Of a stretch of 64,000 bases of DNA, positions 39,417-51,200 are shown in pieces. The notes beneath the pieces are model-generated. The model was not told the origin of the DNA. It did not search any database and saw nothing but the letters and a program-made list of their open reading frames with translations. The DNA is from Amblyornis subalaris (taxonomy: Eukaryota > Chordata > Aves > Passeriformes > Ptilonorhynchidae): NCBI GenBank assembly GCA_018881555.1, contig JACAXG010000007.1:16287235-16351234 (forward strand), given 5' to 3'. The position numbers and the translations under genes are program-made. The first letter of the stretch is position 1. Each line of letters starts with the position of its first letter.

Positions 39417-40016
39417 TGCTTCCTGGTTTCAGCTGGGATAAAGTTAATTTTCTTCCCAATGGTGGTATAGTGTTCTGGTTTGGNTTTGGGATGAGAATGT
39501 TGTTTATAACACACTGATGTAGTTGTTGCTAAGCAGTGATTAAGGACTCTCCAGCTTCTTGTACTGTCCTGCCAGAAAATGGGTGGGGAGCACCAGAAGA
39601 AATTGGGAGGAGACACAACTCAGGGAACTGATCCAAACTGATCAAAGGGATATTCCATAATGTATCGTGCCACGCTCAGTATATAAATTAGGGAGAAAGC
39701 TGGCCGAGGGGCACTGCTCAGNAACTGACTGGACATGAGTTGGTGGGTTACGAATAATTGAATTGTGTGTCACTTCTTTTCTATATTCTAATTCTTTTAT
39801 CGCTATTGTTTCTCTTGTTATCATTCTTTCCATTTGTCTTCTGTCCTATAAAATTTTCTATACTGCAACCCAAAAATTTTACTTTTTTTTGTTTTATTCT
39901 CTTCTCCATTCCACTGGGGAGTGAGAGGAGTGAGCAAACAGCTGTGGTGTGCAGCTGCCTGATGTATACACTTGTATACACCTCATTCCATGTGGTTGGA
40001 AGCTGTGCTGGTTTTT
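39417..40016 (+). mobile_element. Solo LTR of an endogenous retrovirus, passerine/neoavian type
   Basis: The block opens 'tgcttcctggtttcagctgg' and then shows, in order, 'agttaattttcttccc', 'gataacacactgatg'-like sequence, 'ttgttgctaagcagtg', 'caaactgatcaaaggg', 'atattccataatg', 'cagtatataaatta', 'tgtgtcacttcttt', 'ctgcaacccaaaaatttta', 'ccactggggagtgagagga' and 'gtgagcaaacagctg'. This matches a high-copy LTR known from passerine and related bird genomes. No internal retroviral coding sequence or second LTR is adjacent, so it is most likely a solo LTR left by recombination. The 5' edge is fairly clear. The 3' edge is uncertain (39,960-40,020) because the end is disturbed, possibly by a short insertion containing tgtatacac twice. 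Confidence 0.85.
39680..39687 (+). promoter_or_regulatory. TATA box inside the LTR
   Basis: TATATAAA, in the context cagtatataaatta, sits where the U3 promoter lies in this LTR family. It is intact in sequence. Whether it is active cannot be told. Confidence 0.55.
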
Positions 40017-41164
40017 AATGAAAGACTCACAGAAGAACATCAGACTGAGGTTTCTAACTCCCAACCCCCTGCCCAGGTCTGTCTTACTTCTGTGGGTTTC
40101 ATAGCCAATTTCACCCTTGATTACTTATGCACAACTATCACTGAAATCGATCAACAAATTTTGCATCTATATATATGGGCAAAGGCAAGAGGAAAGGCAT
40201 TAGTGTTGAATTTTTAGAAGTACACAGTACAGATTCCTTTTCTCCCATTGAAGCCAAAGGGAGTTTTAGCACTGACTTTCAGCAAGGAACACAGATAAAT
40301 CAATTGTGAGTGCTTAGAAAAATCTCATCCCTAATTTTCATATATTGCTGGTAGCATAATATCAATATCACAACAGAACAAACAGACAATCTTGGGTCTG
40401 CTGCCTGTCCAGGATACAACTTCNGCACAAAGCTACAGCACCAGTAAAGAAAGCCAGCAGTTGAATACAGGCATCCAGTGTGCACAAAAGCCTTGGCTCA
40501 CACAGATTTTCCAAGGCGCTGTGGCTGACAACACACATAATCTTTTAGAGNAATACTGCTCTGCACTATGTTTTTCAATATCCTCTATTTTTCTCAGACA
40601 AGGGGTTCTGCACTAACCCATGCAGACACAAACACCTCATACCTTCCCAAGAGTGCAAAGCAGTGTCCAACAACAAGCATAATTGCTGTACCTCCATACA
40701 CCCTGAGGGAAGCTCAAAATAAAGCAATGACCCAGTTTCACACGTCGTGTTTTTCAGTTATTCAGTATTTCCTCGAGCTCAGGAATCTGTGTGCTGTGCA
40801 ACNTTTTAAACCTGCTCTTAATATTTCAAGGTGCATAATCATTAACACCTATTGTGCATTGGGCCTGAAAACCTCTAATATTCCAGCGACTATGTTATCT
40901 TCTTTTAACAGAGCTTTCAGATGTAGCATGACTTGTACCTTGAAGTTATTTAAATAAAATTATTTTTGTTTTGCTCTCTTTTTTTGNAAACATACAATTT
41001 CCATTGGGATATAATTCAGTATGTTAGCGAAAGGAACTACCTTTTAATTAAGCTCTAATTTAGCCNGGGCCCTTCAGCTCACTGATGAGAATTGTCTAGG
41101 CCAAGATTACTGTTTACTACAAGTGTTAATGCTTCCATGTCTGCCCTGCTTATAGTTCTCTCTC
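40017..41164. other. Gene-free sequence
   Basis: No gene recognised. A 129-residue open frame at 40,568-40,957 (+) contains an N and has no identifiable domain. Confidence 0.5.
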
Positions 41165-41605
41165 ATGCTGAAAGCTGACCCACTCTGGACACCAGTTCTG
41201 CTGGGGTTGATTCATCACTTCTTGTTAACCAGTGCACAGCGGTTTGCTGCTCGTTGTGATCCAAGCTCCAAGCCCTTTACTATGCAATTANTAATTCCAC
41301 CATCAATCCCATACTGGCTAATGAAATGTACTTGCCTTTTTGGTGGTACTGTGTCACAAAGCCTTCCTGAAGCCATAATACTTTATATCTTTTTCTTTAC
41401 CCCTGTCAAGTCTCATTGACCATCTCCCCTTCTTGGACAAGTTAATTGGATATGTGAAGCATGACCTCCCTTTCATTAACCTGCACTGACTCCCTGTATC
41501 TGTCCAGCTTTTCCCTAACTTTATTTTAATTAGTNGCTTGAATCTTTCCTAATTCAAAGGTTACATGTGCACATATGCCATCTTCTCATTTATNCTGTAA
41601 TTCTT
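41165..41605 (-). mobile_element. Old CR1 LINE fragment, ORF2 (reverse transcriptase) region, antisense
   Basis: On the + strand the order 'gtgtcacaaagccttcctga', 'aagcatgacctccctttcat', 'taacctgcactgactccctg' mirrors the antisense of CR1 ORF2 (commonly 'tgtcaaaggctttactgaag', 'aagcaggacctgcctttcat', 'aacccatgctgactg'). It is strongly diverged, with broken reading frames. The best match is about 41,345-41,560; the rest is weaker. It comes from the coding part of the element rather than the 3' UTR, so it is the remnant of a longer insertion. Confidence 0.65.
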
Positions 41606-42510
41606 TGCTAGCGATAAGCTTTACATCATGGTGAATTCACATTTAACTAATTACTGATCAAGACTTCAGGAATCTCGCTTTTCCTACTCCTACAAATAAA
41701 CACATTCTCTCTCCAAAGAAAATAGAAAAAAAAAAAAGCCACTTTTCCTTCAATCTCTGATATCTCTGTTAGAGCTAAAAGAAATTTTATTTATCTTGAA
41801 TTAGCAGGTAATCAATCTATTATTCTCAGCAGGTCAAGATAATGTTACAATGCTGGCAAATAAATTACCCGCTTGGCCAATATCTCTCCAAAGTTGTCAA
41901 GAGTTCAGATTCTATAGCAAATCAGCAGTCTGTCACAGAGGAGGGTCAAAGCTCTAGGGATTAAAGAGAAAACTGTTAGAACCAAGTGAGCATATTTTGA
42001 TTAAACCACACTCTACAGAAGTCTGTTATTACATTTGCCTAGAAGTTAACTTCTGTAACTATATTAGAATACTTTAATAATGCAGCTTCACTTACTTTAA
42101 TGCTGTACAACCAGCAAGTCTAATTAGCGTCTGAATATTGCACTTGTGGAACATGAATCTGAAGTTTAGTCAAGTTCAGTGCTGAAATCACCAACTTAGA
42201 TATTTAAAGTGCCTACCATCAGCTTCCTGTATGCAAAGGTATATAGACTTTTATCACATTTAAAACTCATCTCAGTTCTACAATTTCATCTNTCCTTTCA
42301 TATCTTGAGATCCAGTTGACATTTTCACAAGATTTACTGAGGTTTTATCTATCTTACAGGATTAATAGGAAGACATGTAGTTTTGGGCTACTGTGGTTGT
42401 AGGAGAAATATTGCAAGTACTGAAAGTTTTGATCTAAGGCCTGAATCAAATCCAGTACTTCACAGATTCAGTATTCCTCCAGCCAAGTTCCAAAACTGTT
42501 TTCAAAATTT
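41606..42510. other. Gene-free AT-rich sequence
   Basis: Nothing recognised apart from poly-A near 41,727-41,738. Confidence 0.55.
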
Positions 42511-42549
42511 AAAAAAAAAAAAAAAAAACAAAAAACAAACAAACAAAAC
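42511..42549. repeat. Poly-A / (CAAA)n run
   Basis: Eighteen A are followed by an imperfect CAAAA/CAAA run. This could be the tail of a retroposed copy, but the upstream sequence is not recognisable as any gene or SINE. Confidence 0.85.
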
Positions 42550-42807
42550 TTTCCCTAAATTGTGCACTTGAATTCAAACTATAATACCCTTACCTTGCTC
42601 TACACTAGAACTTTAAATCCTCCTGAAGTAAAGAGGTTTCCCAGAACTGGAGTTTTGCTTATTATTATTTCTACTTAGAGGCAAGATGAAGCCAAAAATC
42701 TTTCAGTAAATTTCATTATGTCCTCTGTTTTCATCAACTGATAGTTAAACGTTCAAAGCTGTGTGGAAGAAGTTATTTTCCCAACTACCCAGCAAGCCGC
42801 ATAAAAT

Positions 42808-42960
42808 CATGAAGTCAAAGAATAGTTTGGGTTGGAAGGACCTTAAAGATCATGCAGTTCCACCCACTCTGCCATAGGCAGGGATGACTTTCGCTAGACC
42901 AGGCTGCTCAGTGCCCCATCCAGCCTGGCCTTGAATACATCCACAGACGGGACACTCACA
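42808..42960 (-). mobile_element. CR1 LINE 3' end, 5'-truncated
   Basis: The + strand reads 'agaatagtttgggttggaag', 'gaccttaaagatcatgcagt', 'ccataggcagggatgacttt', 'cgctagaccaggctgctcag', 'tgccccatccagcctggcct', 'tgaatacatccacagacggg', the reverse complement of the avian CR1 3' UTR in correct order. The match ends near 42,960. This is among the better preserved CR1 copies in the window and is the same general type as the one at 29,692. Confidence 0.93.
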
Positions 42961-45900
42961 TCATGTTAAAAATAACATCATGTTTCTGATTCAAACCACC
43001 AAGCCTCCAAGACTCCCTGCCAATCTGCCTAGTGAACATTGACTTTAAGAAGTCATTGTTTCGTTAAAATGGCCACACCTTCTGTCATAAGTTTCCTTAT
43101 GGTTTTTTTCCAGGGCCTGCAGTCTCTCTCATCAACCTCTTCCTCCCTATAATTTACATTTGTATAGCCATTTATTATCCATATTTACATCCTATGTAAT
43201 TTTCCTTTCATTTTCCATCTCAGCTTTCTTGATCATTTCCTCACCTTTATACTTTTTCCTCCAGTACCTTCTCTTTCAGAGCTAACACTTTTGATTTATC
43301 CTAAGGGATTTCTTGGAAATGAGANGTTAGCTCTCAGTGGGATTTTCTTGGCAAAACATTTTTTTTTTTAAATTATAAATGTCTTGACTGCATTTCTCCC
43401 GGTCTTCCTTCCCTTCTGTAGTTTCCCAGTCATCCATATTGATCTTTTCTGCCACTTCCTGAATATTTATGTCTTGACTAGATACATATTGTATTTGCTG
43501 AGCTCACAGTAATCTGCCTTTGATACTTTGTACACATTTTGCTTCCCGCTGTGTTTTGCTCAGGGGTAAGCACACCTACGTTGCTGCAGGAATACCCATT
43601 ACTGTGTTTGCCNGCAGAAGGAGAATGACCATAGGTTATCTATCATAGAGCTACTGAATGCANCAAGTTTTGTGCCTTGAATGTCTCGTTCACTCTGACA
43701 AGATAGCAAGGGGCCAAATCCTCCGTTTCTAATTCCTTGACACGAAATTNTATCAGAATATCAAGTTTCCACTAGTCAGTCTATTCTAGTATGTGGTAGT
43801 AACGTGTATTGCAGTAGATAATGCACTTTGCGTACTCTCCCCTTCTGTGTGGTATCAAATTTTACCAACCTATTTGGTTTTTACCATAGTCACACTATTC
43901 AAAGAATTATTTTCTCCAGAAAAAAAAAAAAAGATAATAAAAAAAAGCCAAAATTCTCCTTAGTGCACTTCATCTGACTACCACACAGTATTTTTACCTT
44001 ACATATTTATATTCCTACTTTGTGGGAGAGCTATTATTTGACCTTCACCTCCTCAAAGGGAGGAAATGCCACTGCAATTTTACATTTCTCAAATCTTCCA
44101 TGTGTTAAACTGGTGTGAAGAACCTCCTTGGCATTACAGGACTGGAATAAAATATCGTGGCAATACAGACTGTGCATTTAACTGTGTTACATTCAACTCT
44201 CATCTAGAAAAAGAGTATCAAGATCTCTTTTGAATTCAAATTCTCTTCAATCTAAGACAACAACACAGATTATTAACCAGAGCTCCTCACCNACCACTCT
44301 CCCAGCTACAGCATTTGCATCAGGGTGGCAGGGAGTACTACAAATCCATATAACTTGTCTTGACAGCTGAGACGAAAACTTTGAAAATACATGAAAATAT
44401 TAATATACAATGAAGTAGTGTGGGATATCTAAAATGCCTCTGCTCTACATATGGGGTTTTTTATACTTTTCTTATTAGCTGTGTGATGGGTTAAAATAGA
44501 GCACTGAATGAACAGAAAGATATGTAAATGGAAGAGGTAGGTACAAGGGAACCATGTATATTGGGATGGATGAACATCAAGTCAGGAGATGGAGTACTTG
44601 AGTCTGTAAAGAATGGAAACAAAATTGATGCTGAAGTTTTCTTCAATACTTTGTATGAGCACTAGAAGAGTGAAACCAACATTTTCACGTTTCCCAGAGA
44701 GATTAAAAAGTGTCTGTATTGCACTCACTTGTATTATTTAGGTTCTCTTATTACTTCACTGTTTTTGAAAGCCTGTCACGTGTTCTTTGTTTGACTGCTG
44801 ACCAATATAGGGGATTTCTTTACAGAAGGTAGACAGACAGCAGAGTCTGCAGCCTCATTCCTATCATATAATAAGGCCATCAAGTTCTCATTGTAGACAG
44901 CAGCAAACATACCACATTTGGTGCCTGATGCTGCAAAATGATGGGCACACTGGGGAAGGCACTGCAGGTTTTGCAGGAAGTATTGGATGGATTCGGTATC
45001 ACGTGGACTTTTTCACCCTAGAATGCATTCTGTCCACCCCTGGTTTTCTCCCAAATGANGCAATCCTACCAATAGACAGGGAAGTAAGTCACGGAGCTTC
45101 GGGTTCCACAGTCTGCAAGTCAAGGACAGTTGACTCGGGGATTTGGGTTTGCCCTTGGGAACCATTTCAGCAGGTACTGGTGAAGCAGCCATTATAGGCA
45201 ACCAATATAACTGCAATCAGTTAAAGTATGAAGTGTGCTNATACCCATTCCCAAAGTAGAATCACCGAAAAGGCATGGGGGGTTTTCCTTGGATTTCCCT
45301 CCCCTCTTTTTCTTNTTCCTCATTTGCAGTCACATTACCCAAGGGGGAGGTTTCTTTGCTCCTTAGAGAAGTAAGGAGAGCAACCAGTTGCTTCCACAGA
45401 AGTGATAACACCACATTGTGAAACTCAGGGTTTCCATTATGTAATGATATGCCCTTCAAGTGAAACACGCTGTCAATTTTACAGCAGAAGTGCTCTGCAT
45501 CATCACTATCAAATGATGTAGTGCTAAACATCTCTTGAATTGCATAATTTGGAAGAATACAATATGAGTAATGTAACACTATTAAGGATTTTCCTTTTTA
45601 AAGAATACCATAAAGGCAACTAAACCAGAGCTCTCATTTAGACTGAGTGCTGTACTGTATCATCACCACTTACAGTGAAATACTTTCCTGTGCAAATGAC
45701 TTATTCAAAGCCTATTCTCTCNTTAAGTTAACCAGACAGGACTTCAGCACACTATTAACTGCATTTACTCTTTTTGTCCAAAGAAGAATTTGGTTTCACA
45801 TACTTTCTTCCAGGACTGTTCATTTTTACGAGTTGAGAGCACAAAACCCTCATTTAACACATGCAGTAAGTGGCAGGAGACAGCAAAAAAATATCTATAG

Positions 45901-47053
45901 AGACATCAAGAATGTTTCAGGAACACAAAGTGATTCAAACACACATTCATTTTTATCCTAGCCTGAAATTCCTTTTTTTTAATCACTGTGGCCAAAGATG
46001 CTTTCCATGTTGCAGTTCTGCTGCGGTCAAGGGCTAACCTGGTCCCTTTAAAATTTATTTTTTTTAATGACTAATAAGTGGCATATGTTTTCATGTTATG
46101 AAACATAAAAAAAAAAAAAATTCTTTATAAAAAAATGTATATGCAAGCAAGTCAAATTTTATAAATTTTACTCCTGGAGAACAGCTCATCATATTTTATC
46201 TTATGCAATTTCCCAACAAGAGTTTATTCCAAAAAAGTATCACTGATCTAATTGTACANTGTACATACATGGGAAATTGCAAGTTCATTTAACTAAAAAT
46301 TATTTAAAATTAGTACAATAAATTCTGCTGAACACTGGTTGAGTATTGAAGAATTATCCCATTATGGGCATTTATTTTATGCGGTTTTTCAGGTACTGTA
46401 CAGTCCTTTAAAATGTTTCCAAAATGTCTTCCTTTGTAGGTTTCAACTTGATAGGATGATAATCTGTAAGCTAAGAGTATTCNAAAATAAGGTAAAGACA
46501 ACAAAATATGCACATTTGATAGGCAGANAGTACAATGCTCGGTTCTGCCAACAGTGTTCATATTGGCAGGTTACTGGCACCAGTTAGATATTCTGACATA
46601 CAGTCTAAATCTCAGTTGCCAGCTCTAGTAATAAATTGCAGTGTGTTCATTTACCTTTCCAACAGTGACCACAGATATTATAAATCACCAATTAAAAACA
46701 TGGGGGAAAAAAAGCACAGCACATCTCTATTCATGGAAACGCCTCTGTTCTTTCTGTTACATTCAGAAAGCAGTGCTTTTTCGGGGTTTTTAACAGGTTT
46801 GGGAGTTCTTCATTTTTTTCTTGTTGGGTTGTTTTGGCTTGGGGGTTTTTGTAGTTTGGAAAAAAAAAAAAACAGCTTTCCAAGCAAGATTTTCCTAAGC
46901 TTAATACAAAGAATCTGCCACTTAACAGTAACAGATGTCANGGCACTCATACCAGTCAACCCAATGACTTAAGGTACAGCCAAAAATTCACACCTTAACC
47001 CAATTTTCAACACTTTAATGCTTGAGAAACTAAGAAACTTCTTCTTATCAACA
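42961..47053. other. Gene-free sequence
   Basis: No gene recognised. About 43,090-43,500 is T/C-rich on the + strand. A 105-residue minus-strand frame (45,262-45,579), a 104-residue frame (45,647-45,961, +) and a 145-residue frame (46,535-46,972, +) have no recognisable domains. Poly-A runs lie near 43,920 and 46,107. Confidence 0.5.
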
Positions 47054-47071
47054 ATTCTGTGATTCTGTGAA
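47054..47071 (+). mobile_element. CR1 3' tail relic
   Basis: The words 'attctgtgattctgtgaa' are the tandem octamer tail typical of bird CR1 3' ends. The sequence upstream is not recognisably CR1, so this is a very short, heavily truncated or decayed copy. A chance match is possible but less likely given the exact tandem. Confidence 0.55.
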
Positions 47072-47689
47072 TGTTTGCTATCAGTTTTCTTCCTCTCCTT
47101 TCACTCCTTATGACAAACTTTTAAAGAATTTCTCATGTGTCTGCTTCTACTCTGAATTTCACTTTGTTGNCAATCTAGTTTCTAAAATAACTGTCATGTT
47201 CACCACATCTAAGACAACATAATCGCCCCTAACTTGACACAATGTTAACCAGTCACTTTCAAAATTTCTACACCAACCTGAAGCAATAATCACAGGAGAG
47301 AGCTCAGCTCACCAGTGTTAGCCCACTGTGTGTATCAGCAGGAGGCATTTTGGCTCACACAGTCGCTTTCTGAGATGAGTTTTGAATAAGTGAGATCTAA
47401 CTGGCAGGGGGAAAATAAAAACAACAAAACNAAACAACCAAACCAAAGACAAGAAATGAGAAACAAAAAGCAGAAAAGTTGTGTGGGCATTGCCTGTATG
47501 TCCACACATGCACAATCCTTAACACATGGTTTTCTGCAGAAGAGCCAATTTCAGATGAGTCCTCAGGCTGTTGCCGCTGTTCCTAAAGCCAAGCCTGGCT
47601 GTGCCACAGGGCTGGGTGTCTGTCACACGCTGTGACCACTAGAGTGGAAAATGAAATCTGTACACCCATCACAGTGGTCAGAGCTCACT
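47072..47689. other. Gene-free sequence
   Basis: Unique sequence without recognised features. It grades from AT-rich to GC-richer toward the neighbouring GC-rich patch. Confidence 0.5.
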
Positions 47690-47870
47690 GCTACCAAAAC
47701 CACACCCGGGCTGGACCCCCACGCTCGGGCCACCTGCCAGCCCCACCACAGCCACCCCTCGCCACGCTGCCATACGCCTCCCTGGCACAGGGATCACCCC
47801 GCCAAGCCACCCTGGCATGGGCAACACGCTCAGGCCACCTGGCAGCAGGGCCAGCCCCCGAGACTGCTCT
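47690..47870. repeat. GC-rich, CpG-containing minisatellite-like patch
   Basis: This is a sharp local rise in GC and CpG against AT-rich surroundings. The 21-mer beginning acgctcgggccacctgccag at 47,721 recurs with two changes at 47,826, an interval of 105 bp. 'ccctggcacaggg' and 'ccctggcatgggc' form a second related pair inside. Four overlapping frames of about 75-80 residues are Pro/Gly/Ala/His-rich products of composition. The patch is too short and isolated to call a promoter CpG island, and a decayed GC-rich tandem repeat is likelier. Confidence 0.5.
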
Positions 47871-48253
47871 CTGCTGAGTGATGAGATCGGACAGGGCACC
47901 GTGGGCCCCCTGAGCGCCTCAGCTGTGTCCTTTTAATTGAATGTGGCACCAACAAGGGACCTGCACTAGNGCCGCAGCATTCAGTCTGAGCGAAACCATC
48001 ATTTTAAAATAATTGCTGTGGCACAGGGCTCGTGGCCACCAAGAGTAACCTGCCATGTGCCATTTGAGAGGGAGGCAGGAAACACTTCACCCTTCACGCC
48101 TCTCCCACCAGCTTCACCAAGAGCAAAGACTGCTGTGCAACTCTGGTTTGTTTTTTCTGTTACACTGAATGGTTCTCAGGATGATTTTTGCAGTGTTCTA
48201 TATTTAGTGAGAGACCTTTTTTGTTCTCAAAGACCTTTTGAAATTAGGCCAAG

Positions 48254-48292
48254 GTGATTCATAATTAGATTAATTAAGTGCAAATGTAAAAC
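48254..48292. promoter_or_regulatory. Candidate homeodomain-site pair
   Basis: Two TAATTA hexamers lie 9 bp apart (48,262-48,267 and 48,271-48,276), followed by gtgcaaatg. Sites of this kind are frequent by chance in AT-rich DNA, and I list them only because they form a compact cluster. Confidence 0.15.
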
Positions 48293-50585
48293 ACAGGGCC
48301 ACATCCTCAGTGTTTGTCCACAGCCCAATATTCACAACCAACCCACAGCCCACAGACAAATGTGAAGAGGCTATAGGTAAGCATAGGCACACCATGAGCT
48401 TTTCCAGCTTCTCCAGACTTGCACTGGGGCTGACTGCCCTATTTGGTTTTTCCTCCTGAATTTTTGAAAAGATCAGACTACACACTGCCAGTGTGACAGA
48501 AGAGTCAACAGCACCCGTGTTCAAGGAGTTACTCCTTCACAACAACCTGCTGTCAAAAGCTAGAAACAACCATGGCTAGCAGCACAGAATCGACAAGATC
48601 ATCGGAAACTCAAAGATTAATGTTAGAGACTGGCAAGGAGAAATTAACATAAGGGGGAAAGAGCCCCTTATGCAACTCTGAAAAATTAAAACAGATACAC
48701 AAGTATATATATTTATACACATCTATATAATCGTANAGGGTTTGACTGTGAGACACAAGTCATCTGAGAGGTGGTGGCACCCTCACTGGAGGAAGCTTAC
48801 AAGGAGTCAATAGAAGATACTCCCAAGCAGTGGGAGCTTGATGAGAAAGACTAGATCCTCTCTTACAGAAAAGGATCCGTTTTGCCAGAATACAAGACAG
48901 TAGACTCCCACACCTCCTGCCTCCCCTCTCTGGTGGTGCATCACCCCACCTCAGGCCACACTGTGATCTGCAGGANTCTAAAACTATGCTTTTAATTTCT
49001 TTCCCTGGTCTTTAGCAGTGATATTTTTCTAAATAATGCACATAATGCATGCACTTTTGAAGGAGGAAGCTGACCCTGTAACAGACATGTTTTCAAGCCC
49101 TAGAGCCAAAATCTCAAAGTTTTTTCAGGTGTTGCTTCAAAGAAGATATGGCGTTAATCAACACAGAAGTGTATTTGCAGATTTTTTTTTTAATGAGTTG
49201 CTATCAATAATTTTTGTTATTATTGTTGTTGTTTGGCTTTTCTTGTTTCAATTACTCCTCATTGTAGTATGATGTTTTAAGTGCTTCAAATTATTTTTGC
49301 CTAATGTTGAGGCTCAAAACAAAATAAAGGCACCAATTAAAAATATTGCAACTACCAAAATGATTTATTTTGGAAAAAAACACAAATACTAGAAAATTTC
49401 TTTATATCATATTACATCCATTTCCTGGTGCTTTGGAACATCTGATTTGGCTGGGGTTTTTTTAATTATTTTAGTTCAACAAGCTCTCAAAACAGTAATA
49501 TACATGTTCATGTCCCTAACCCGGAAAAGAACCAAGTACCCNCACCAGAAATGATGGACAACACTCACACAATAACTGCTCCTTTTAAAGTAGGTTATGC
49601 TCATCTTACAGACACAAAACTTGATCCTGGTCCAACCTAACAAACAATGAAGCACAAGCTTTTGAATCAACTGGTGAATAGGATTTGGTGAACAGGATAT
49701 GAGTTGCAGCACTCTGCAGCACAGAGCATTTGATAAAGTGATTATATTCACACAGACTACACCACAGACATAGCTTTTTGATGAAGATATTAGTTTACAC
49801 TGTCTGAAAGCAGAAGATGACAAAATTGCTTTTCTTTATTCTTGTGCAGTTCCCAACCAAGTGATGTGCATCAGGAGGGATGCATACTCACAAAAAGCAG
49901 AACAGAAGAAAATCTGTTCTGATTTGAGCTTTGACTCACCAGGTGGACTTTGGGTCTTATCTGTAAGTAGGCTGAACAGCCTACAGAACAGAAACAAGGT
50001 GGAAGTTGCTTGTGGTTTCTGCATGGGAATGAAAAAATTGAAAAAGCTCTGAAAAAATTTCTCACTGAACGTTCCTAAAAGATTAGGTTTGGTTTAGCTC
50101 CCTAGTCCTTGAGATGTGGGACTCAGCCCCAGAGGCTTCTTCATGCAGATTTGAACCAACAGCTGAGGTTGGTGCTTACACTGCAGGTCCCCTGTCTATG
50201 GACTAAGAACCATCAGAACACAGAAGTGATTATTCAGGGGGTTGGTTTTTTTTGCTTAAGACTGTGATTTCATAAAGAGGTTTTCGCACAAGCCTTTGCA
50301 TGAATGTTTTGTGTACCCTTTTGCAGAGTTGGCCATGACACTGAAGTTTCAACAGAAGATTTATTAAAGAGAAGTGCTATGGCAGCCCTTTTCTACCTCC
50401 TCTTCAACGGGAGCACTGCACTCATTCTCCACTTTTACCCAGCTCCTCCTCAGAGGACCCTGTACTGATCATAGAAGACACTGCAATGTTGCAGTATCTA
50501 AAAAAAAAAAAATTAATAAATAAAAGTCTAGAACAGAAAACATTTTAAAGCGATTTAAAACTGTTAGTTCAAAGAAAATGGGAAG

Positions 50586-50602
50586 ATATATATATATATA
50601 TA
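50586..50602. repeat. (AT)n microsatellite
   Basis: A run of about eight AT dinucleotides. Confidence 0.9.
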
Positions 50603-51159
50603 AAGTAATTACCTTGCCTTCGTTTCATATTAATTTTTTCCTAGGCTTTTTTCACTGGCATATGGTCAGCCTGTCATGACACAGTTCAGTTAAAATTATA
50701 TATTATCACAGGTATCCTTTCACTAGTGCCAGTGTTCCCACTGGACAGAAGATGCTTCTGATAGCACTTTGATGTCCACTATTCAGTGTTTTCATTTCCT
50801 GACAAACTTATCATGTGTAATTTATCATCATGGGTGTTCAATCTCACAATAATAAAAGGCAGAAATTGGTTTTCCACACCATNTAATGCATAGACTCTTT
50901 TATTTCTATTGAAACTTGTATTAAAACTGCAGATTCCTCCAATGTATTCCTTTTTTGAAACACCACTTTTGGCATTTTGTGGTGTTCAGATGATGTTATT
51001 GGTCTGTTTAACTAAACAAACCTAAGCAAATATTTAATTTCTGTTTCAGCGCCAAAAATCCAACTTGTATCTAGTCCACAAGGACCACATTAACAAACTG
51101 AAGGGAAACACCCATTTTAAAAGTTTGTAGCTCAAAAGAGTGCCATAGAAGTAACATGC

Positions 51160-51200
51160 TTCCCATTTTACAGCGATAAGAGAAGAAAGCAGAGATTAAT
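51160..51200 (-). mobile_element. Possible MIR/L2-type relic, antisense
   Basis: 'cccattttacagcgataaga' followed by 'agaaagcagagattaa' resembles 'ccattttacagatgaggaaactgaggc...', the usual MIR/L2 motif in the opposite orientation. Only about 40 bases match. Confidence 0.28.

Noticed and set aside
42511..42549. Poly-A run as the tail of a processed pseudogene
   Set aside because: The upstream sequence does not resemble any transcript I recognise, and no target-site duplication is evident.
47632..47899. Pro/Ala/Gly-rich open frames in the GC-rich patch, considered as a first exon or CpG-island promoter
   Set aside because: Several frames are open at once on both strands, as expected from GC-rich composition. 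The patch is under 200 bases and contains a repeat.
50150..50215. 'gatttgaacc' as a possible antisense tRNA T-loop
   Set aside because: No matching stems and no cloverleaf can be drawn around it.
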